Positions 60,921 through 64,000 of a DNA stretch of 64,000 nt are shown here, one piece after another. Each line of letters starts with the position of its first letter. Position 1 is the stretch's first letter. The notes below the pieces were generated by a model. That model saw only the letters and a list, made by a program, of their open reading frames with translations. It was not told the DNA's origin and searched no databases. The stretch spans positions 3,395,937 to 3,459,936 of the forward strand of contig NZ_LR733817.1 of NCBI RefSeq assembly GCF_902506165.1, in the 5' to 3' direction. Both the position numbers and the translations under genes were made by a program. Source of the stretch: Bosea sp. 29B (lineage in GTDB: Bacteria; Pseudomonadota; Alphaproteobacteria; Rhizobiales; Beijerinckiaceae).

Positions 60921-61073
60921 ATGACGCTGTCCCGCAACGCGCTTTTCCTGCTGATCGGCTTGCTCGTCCTCGGCCTGAGGGCCGTCAGCTACGCGCTCTA
61001 TCAGGAGAAGAAGCAGCCGGAGGGCGTCGAGATCTCGGTCGGCAAGAACGGCCTGTCCATCAAGGAGAAGTGA
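60921..61073 (+). CDS. Small membrane protein, 50 residues
   Basis: An ATG at 60921 is preceded by GGAG at seven bases and opens a 50-codon frame. It has one hydrophobic helix (NALFLLIGLLVLGLRAVSYA) near the N-terminus and a charged, lysine-rich tail (QEKKQPEGVEISVGKNGLSI), consistent with a single-pass inner-membrane microprotein whose tail is in the periplasm or cytoplasm. No family recognised. It follows the PAP2 gene by 73 bp and could be its accessory. Confidence 0.65.
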   Translation: MTLSRNALFLLIGLLVLGLRAVSYALYQEKKQPEGVEISVGKNGLSIKEK

Positions 61074-61113
61074 GCCGGCCGGCCATGCGCCGCGCCGGAT
61101 CGGACGTCTCCCC

Positions 61114-62574
61114 TCACGCCGCCTGGAGCGACTCCTCGACGACGCGGTCGCGGCCGGCGCGCTTGGCCCGGTAGAGCGCGTCGTCTGCCTGCTTCAGCAA
61201 GTGTTGCAAGGAACAGCCGGACCCGGGGATACCCCAGACGAGGCCTATGCTGACCGTCAGCACCAGCGGCTCCCGTCCCTCGACAGGGACGCGCAGCCGG
61301 GCGCAGCCATCGCGCAGCCGTTCTGCCAAAGCGAGCGCTGCGGGTTGCGTCAGACCGGGGACCATTATGGCGAATTCCTCGCCACCGATCCGGCCGAACA
61401 GATCATCTCGCCGCAGCAGTTCCGAGATTCGCTCGGCCAGGATCAACAGCACGTCGTCCCCGATCGCGTGGCCGTACTCGTCGTTGATGAGCTTGAAGCG
61501 GTCGACGTCGAGCATCAGCAGGGCCACCGGCCGGCTCTCGGCGAGGTTCTGCGCCAGGGCGGCCTCGCTGCGGGCGAGGAAGGCGCGCCGCGACAGCGTT
61601 CGGGTCAGGACATCCTGATTGGCGGCAAGATCGAGCTCGCGCAGCAGGCGAGAGCGGGCGGCATTGATTGCCGCCACCATGATCGGCCCGAGCGAGAACA
61701 GGGCGACGCCGAAGCGGTGGGAGGTGAGGGCGGTGGCATATTCGGTGGTGCCCGGCGCCAGCGCGGACAGCAGCACCGTGCTTTGCCAGAGGCCGAGCCC
61801 GAAGGTCAGCAGCGCGGTCGGGAAGATGCCGTAGCTCAGCGCGCACCAGAGGATCGACGGAACCGGGATCGCGATGGCACTCGTGCCGCCGATCGCTGTG
61901 GCGACGAGAATCGAAGCCAGCAAAGTGACGCCCGGAAGGGCCGCCTTCGGCCGCCATCTGCTCGGCGCGGCGCGTGCGCTCAGTCGTTTCACAAGTTCGG
62001 CGAGTGGCGGTGCCGTCAGGACCATCGGCAGGACCACGAGATTGCTGGAGAACTCGCTGGTCAGGAAGAACTCGAAGGCCTGCATCGGCGACTGGCCGAA
62101 GTAGACGACCAGGCAGCCGCTGCCGATGGCCGAGGCCGAAGCCGCGGCGGCGAAGGCGATCAGCAGCAGGAACAGCAGCGATTGCGGCCGTTCGAGCCGG
62201 CGATCCGCTCCGGCGACGTGCTGGAACAGCAGATACCCGACGCTGGCGGTGGTCAGGTTGCCCGCCGTCAGCCAGAGCGTGATGCCGAGGCTGCCGCCCA
62301 TGGCGAAGTCTGCGGCGAGATACCCTATCGCGGCGCCCGCCCAGCCGAGTGGTCCAGCCCAGCCGGGATTGCGTACCATCACGCCCATCAACAGGGCATT
62401 GGCGGGCCAGAAGGTGGAGAGGAAACCGAGCGGACGGGTGAGGTGGCCGAACAGGGCAGCAGTGAAGACGATGCCCGCGACCAGCATCGCTGCACGCCAG
62501 GGAAGCAGGCGAGATGGTGCTGCTTGCTCCTGGTTGTGAGCGGGCCGGGAGGGAAAGGCGCGAGCAAGCTTCAT
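61114..62574 (-). CDS. Diguanylate cyclase with MASE1-like membrane domain
   Basis: About 486 residues: eight or so membrane helices with MASE1-like wording (FLSTFWPANALLMGVMVRNP), then a GGDEF domain (LMLDVDRFKLINDEYGHAIG; FGRIGGEEFAIMVPGL; QADDALYRAKRAGRDRV). The active loop is GGEEF, competent for cyclic di-GMP synthesis, and RRDD five residues before it forms the RxxD inhibitory site, so product feedback is likely. No EAL domain. ATG 62574 chosen for the hydrophobic architecture; the frame also opens at ATG 62664 with 30 additional residues. Convergent with the 50-residue protein gene. Confidence 0.9.
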   Translation of the reverse strand: MKLARAFPSRPAHNQEQAAPSRLLPWRAAMLVAGIVFTAALFGHLTRPLGFLSTFWPANALLMGVMVRNPGWAGPLGWAGAAIGYLAADFAMGGSLGITLWLTAGNLTTASVGYLLFQHVAGADRRLERPQSLLFLLLIAFAAAASASAIGSGCLVVYFGQSPMQAFEFFLTSEFSSNLVVLPMVLTAPPLAELVKRLSARAAPSRWRPKAALPGVTLLASILVATAIGGTSAIAIPVPSILWCALSYGIFPTALLTFGLGLWQSTVLLSALAPGTTEYATALTSHRFGVALFSLGPIMVAAINAARSRLLRELDLAANQDVLTRTLSRRAFLARSEAALAQNLAESRPVALLMLDVDRFKLINDEYGHAIGDDVLLILAERISELLRRDDLFGRIGGEEFAIMVPGLTQPAALALAERLRDGCARLRVPVEGREPLVLTVSIGLVWGIPGSGCSLQHLLKQADDALYRAKRAGRDRVVEESLQAA

Positions 62575-62785
62575 TGCCGTCGGAGCAAAGCAGACAAAGG
62601 TGAAAGCAAGCTGAAATGGCGGCCATAAACTGTGGCCAACGACCAGCTTTCGGTCCTGCTGCATGCGCTCACGGCGGGGCCCGCATCGCCATTCATCGGG
62701 CCATCCTGCATGGCCTTGCCGACATAAAACGGTTAAGACCGGCTCCTCAATTCGGTTTCAATTCGGTTAGGCACGAGGCTTTGCG

Positions 62786-64000
62786 ATGAATGCTCCCTTC
62801 AAGAATCTGATCGCCGGTGAATGGACCGGCTCGCAGAACGCTTCGCGCAATATCAACCCCTCCAACACCAACGACGTCGTCGGTGAGTATTCGCAAGGGT
62901 CCGTCGAGGATCTGAACAATGCGGTCGCCGCCGCCAAGGCCGCCTTCCCGGCCTGGAGCCGCACCACCCCGCAGGAGCGCTACGAGATCCTGAAGAAGGC
63001 CTCCGACGAGATCCTCGCCCGCAAGGAAGAGCTCGGAAAGCTGCTCTCGCGTGAGGAAGGCAAGACCCTGCCGGAAGGCATCGGCGAGGCGACCCGCGCC
63101 GGCCAGATCTTCGCCTTCTTCGCTGGCGAGTGCCTGCGTCTGAACGGCGAGAGCATCCCCTCCGTGCGCCCCGGCGTCGGCGTCGAGGTCACCCGCGAGC
63201 CGGTCGGCATCGTCGGCATGATCACGCCCTGGAACTTCCCGATCGCGATCCCGGCCTGGAAGGTCGCCCCTGCGCTCGCCTACGGCAATTGCGTCGTGAT
63301 CAAGCCGGCCGACCTCGTGCCCGGCTCGGCCTGGGCGCTGGTCGACATCATCCAGCGCGCCGGCCTGCCCAAGGGCGTGCTCAACCTGGTGATGGGCCGC
63401 GGCTCGGTCGTCGGCCAGGCGCTGCTCGAGCACAAGGATGTGCACGCGATCTCCTTCACCGGCTCGGTCTCGACCGGGCGCAAGGTCGCGGCGGCCTGCA
63501 TCTCCGGCAACCCGATGAAGAAGGTGCAGCTCGAGATGGGCGGCAAGAACCCGCTCGTCGTGCTCGATGACGCTGACCTCAAGGTCGCCGTCGAATGCGC
63601 GGTGCAGGGCGCCTTCTTCTCGACCGGCCAGCGCTGCACGGCCTCCTCGCGCCTGATCGTCCAGGCCGGGATCCATGACCGCTTCGTCGAGGCCTGCATC
63701 GAGCGGCTGAAGGGCGTCACCATCGACGACGCGCTGAAGGCCGGCACCACGATCGGCCCGGTGGTCGATCAGAGCCAGCTCGACCAGAACCTGAAATACA
63801 TCCAGATCGCCCGTGACGAAGGTGGCAAGCTCGCCTGGGGCGGCGAACTGCTCAACCGCGAGAACCCCGGCTTCTACCTGCAGCCGGCGCTGTTCACCGA
63901 GACCACCAACGCCATGCGCATCTCGCGCGAGGAGGTCTTCGGCCCGGTCGCCAACGTCGTCCGCGTCAAGGATTACGAGGAGGCGCTCGCCATCGCCAAC
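62786..64000 (+). CDS. Aldehyde dehydrogenase, alpha-ketoglutaric semialdehyde dehydrogenase-like (3' end outside window)
   Basis: At least 405 residues to the edge. N-terminus FKNLIAGEWTGSQNASRNIN, WNFPIAIPAWKVAPALAYGN, FTGSVSTGRKVAAACISGNP, LEMGGKNPLVVLDDADL and the catalytic motif FFSTGQRCTASSRLIVQAGI. The opening NINPSNTNDVVGEY and the TGQRCTASSRLIV wording match alpha-ketoglutaric semialdehyde dehydrogenases of arabinose and hydroxyproline routes, oxidising that aldehyde to 2-oxoglutarate with NAD(P). GAGG precedes ATG 62786. Direct repeat TCAATTCGGTT appears twice upstream (62746-62769). The last part of the protein is off the window. Confidence 0.85.
   Translation, partial: MNAPFKNLIAGEWTGSQNASRNINPSNTNDVVGEYSQGSVEDLNNAVAAAKAAFPAWSRTTPQERYEILKKASDEILARKEELGKLLSREEGKTLPEGIGEATRAGQIFAFFAGECLRLNGESIPSVRPGVGVEVTREPVGIVGMITPWNFPIAIPAWKVAPALAYGNCVVIKPADLVPGSAWALVDIIQRAGLPKGVLNLVMGRGSVVGQALLEHKDVHAISFTGSVSTGRKVAAACISGNPMKKVQLEMGGKNPLVVLDDADLKVAVECAVQGAFFSTGQRCTASSRLIVQAGIHDRFVEACIERLKGVTIDDALKAGTTIGPVVDQSQLDQNLKYIQIARDEGGKLAWGGELLNRENPGFYLQPALFTETTNAMRISREEVFGPVANVVRVKDYEEALAIAN

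Overview
The window is GC-rich chromosomal DNA that is almost entirely coding. It most resembles an alphaproteobacterium of the order Hyphomicrobiales, possibly a Bosea-like genus. This rests on the gene families, frequent GTG/TTG starts, ATGA/GTGA-coupled operons, many TRAP transporters, a five-step histidine pathway with hutD and hutF, an EcfG-like stress promoter and GC-rich palindromic intergenic repeats. No tRNA, rRNA, CRISPR array, insertion sequence or phage gene was recognised. The taxon is an inference and no marker gene is present.
Layout. 1-3.8 kb (minus): iron alcohol dehydrogenase (runs off the left edge), aldehyde dehydrogenase and a glutamine-synthetase-family ligase, probably a gamma-glutamylation route for an amino-alcohol or amine. 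4.3-12.5 kb (minus): a long coupled operon with a fused TAXI-TRAP permease, Asp/Glu-type racemase, a three-subunit HcnABC/opine-oxidase-like dehydrogenase, AhpD-like and RraA-like proteins, the TAXI binding protein, a small lipoprotein and a candidate 43-residue ORF. A divergent GntR regulator leads into a BisC-like molybdoenzyme and a RidA protein (12.8-16.2 kb).
16.3-19.5 kb (minus): the most unusual locus. A secreted peptide whose C-terminal 61 residues include 31 tyrosines is followed by a coiled-coil plus beta-barrel outer-membrane protein, a C39-type cysteine protease with all expected catalytic residues, and a small secreted protein. The architecture recalls the Fap functional-amyloid export system, but the substrate is unlike FapB/FapC. 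The DNA upstream is strikingly AT-rich.
19.7-26.4 kb: a PPC/DUF296 tandem protein, acyl-CoA ligase and IclR regulator (minus), then a fused DctQM TRAP permease and DctP (plus). 26.4-28.2 kb: an outer-membrane beta-barrel gene divergent from a small secreted Gly/Asn-rich protein, bracketed by strong terminators. 28.2-34.3 kb: acyl-CoA dehydrogenase, TetR, a membrane GGDEF-EAL protein, acetylpolyamine-deacetylase-like protein and MsrA. 34.4-39.3 kb: TPP enzyme divergent from a NitT/TauT-type ABC operon that contains a MUG-type DNA glycosylase. 39.4-43.3 kb: FadR-type regulator and DctPQM. 43.5-48.7 kb: Cfa, an exported fumarase-superfamily lyase and two divergent citrate-synthase paralogues, one with an N-terminal HTH.
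48.8-57.0 kb: complete hut regulon (hutD, hutU, hutG, hutH, hutI minus; hutF, hutC plus) around twin 16-bp palindromes. 57-64 kb: glycine-zipper lipoprotein, PRC-barrel protein behind an EcfG-like promoter, transglutaminase, diacylglycerol-kinase-like and PAP2 genes, a 50-residue membrane protein, a MASE1-like diguanylate cyclase and an aldehyde dehydrogenase running off the right edge.
Overall the region imports and oxidises amino, carboxylic and aromatic acids through several separately regulated transport-plus-enzyme modules. Between them lie two surface or secretion loci with AT-rich control regions.
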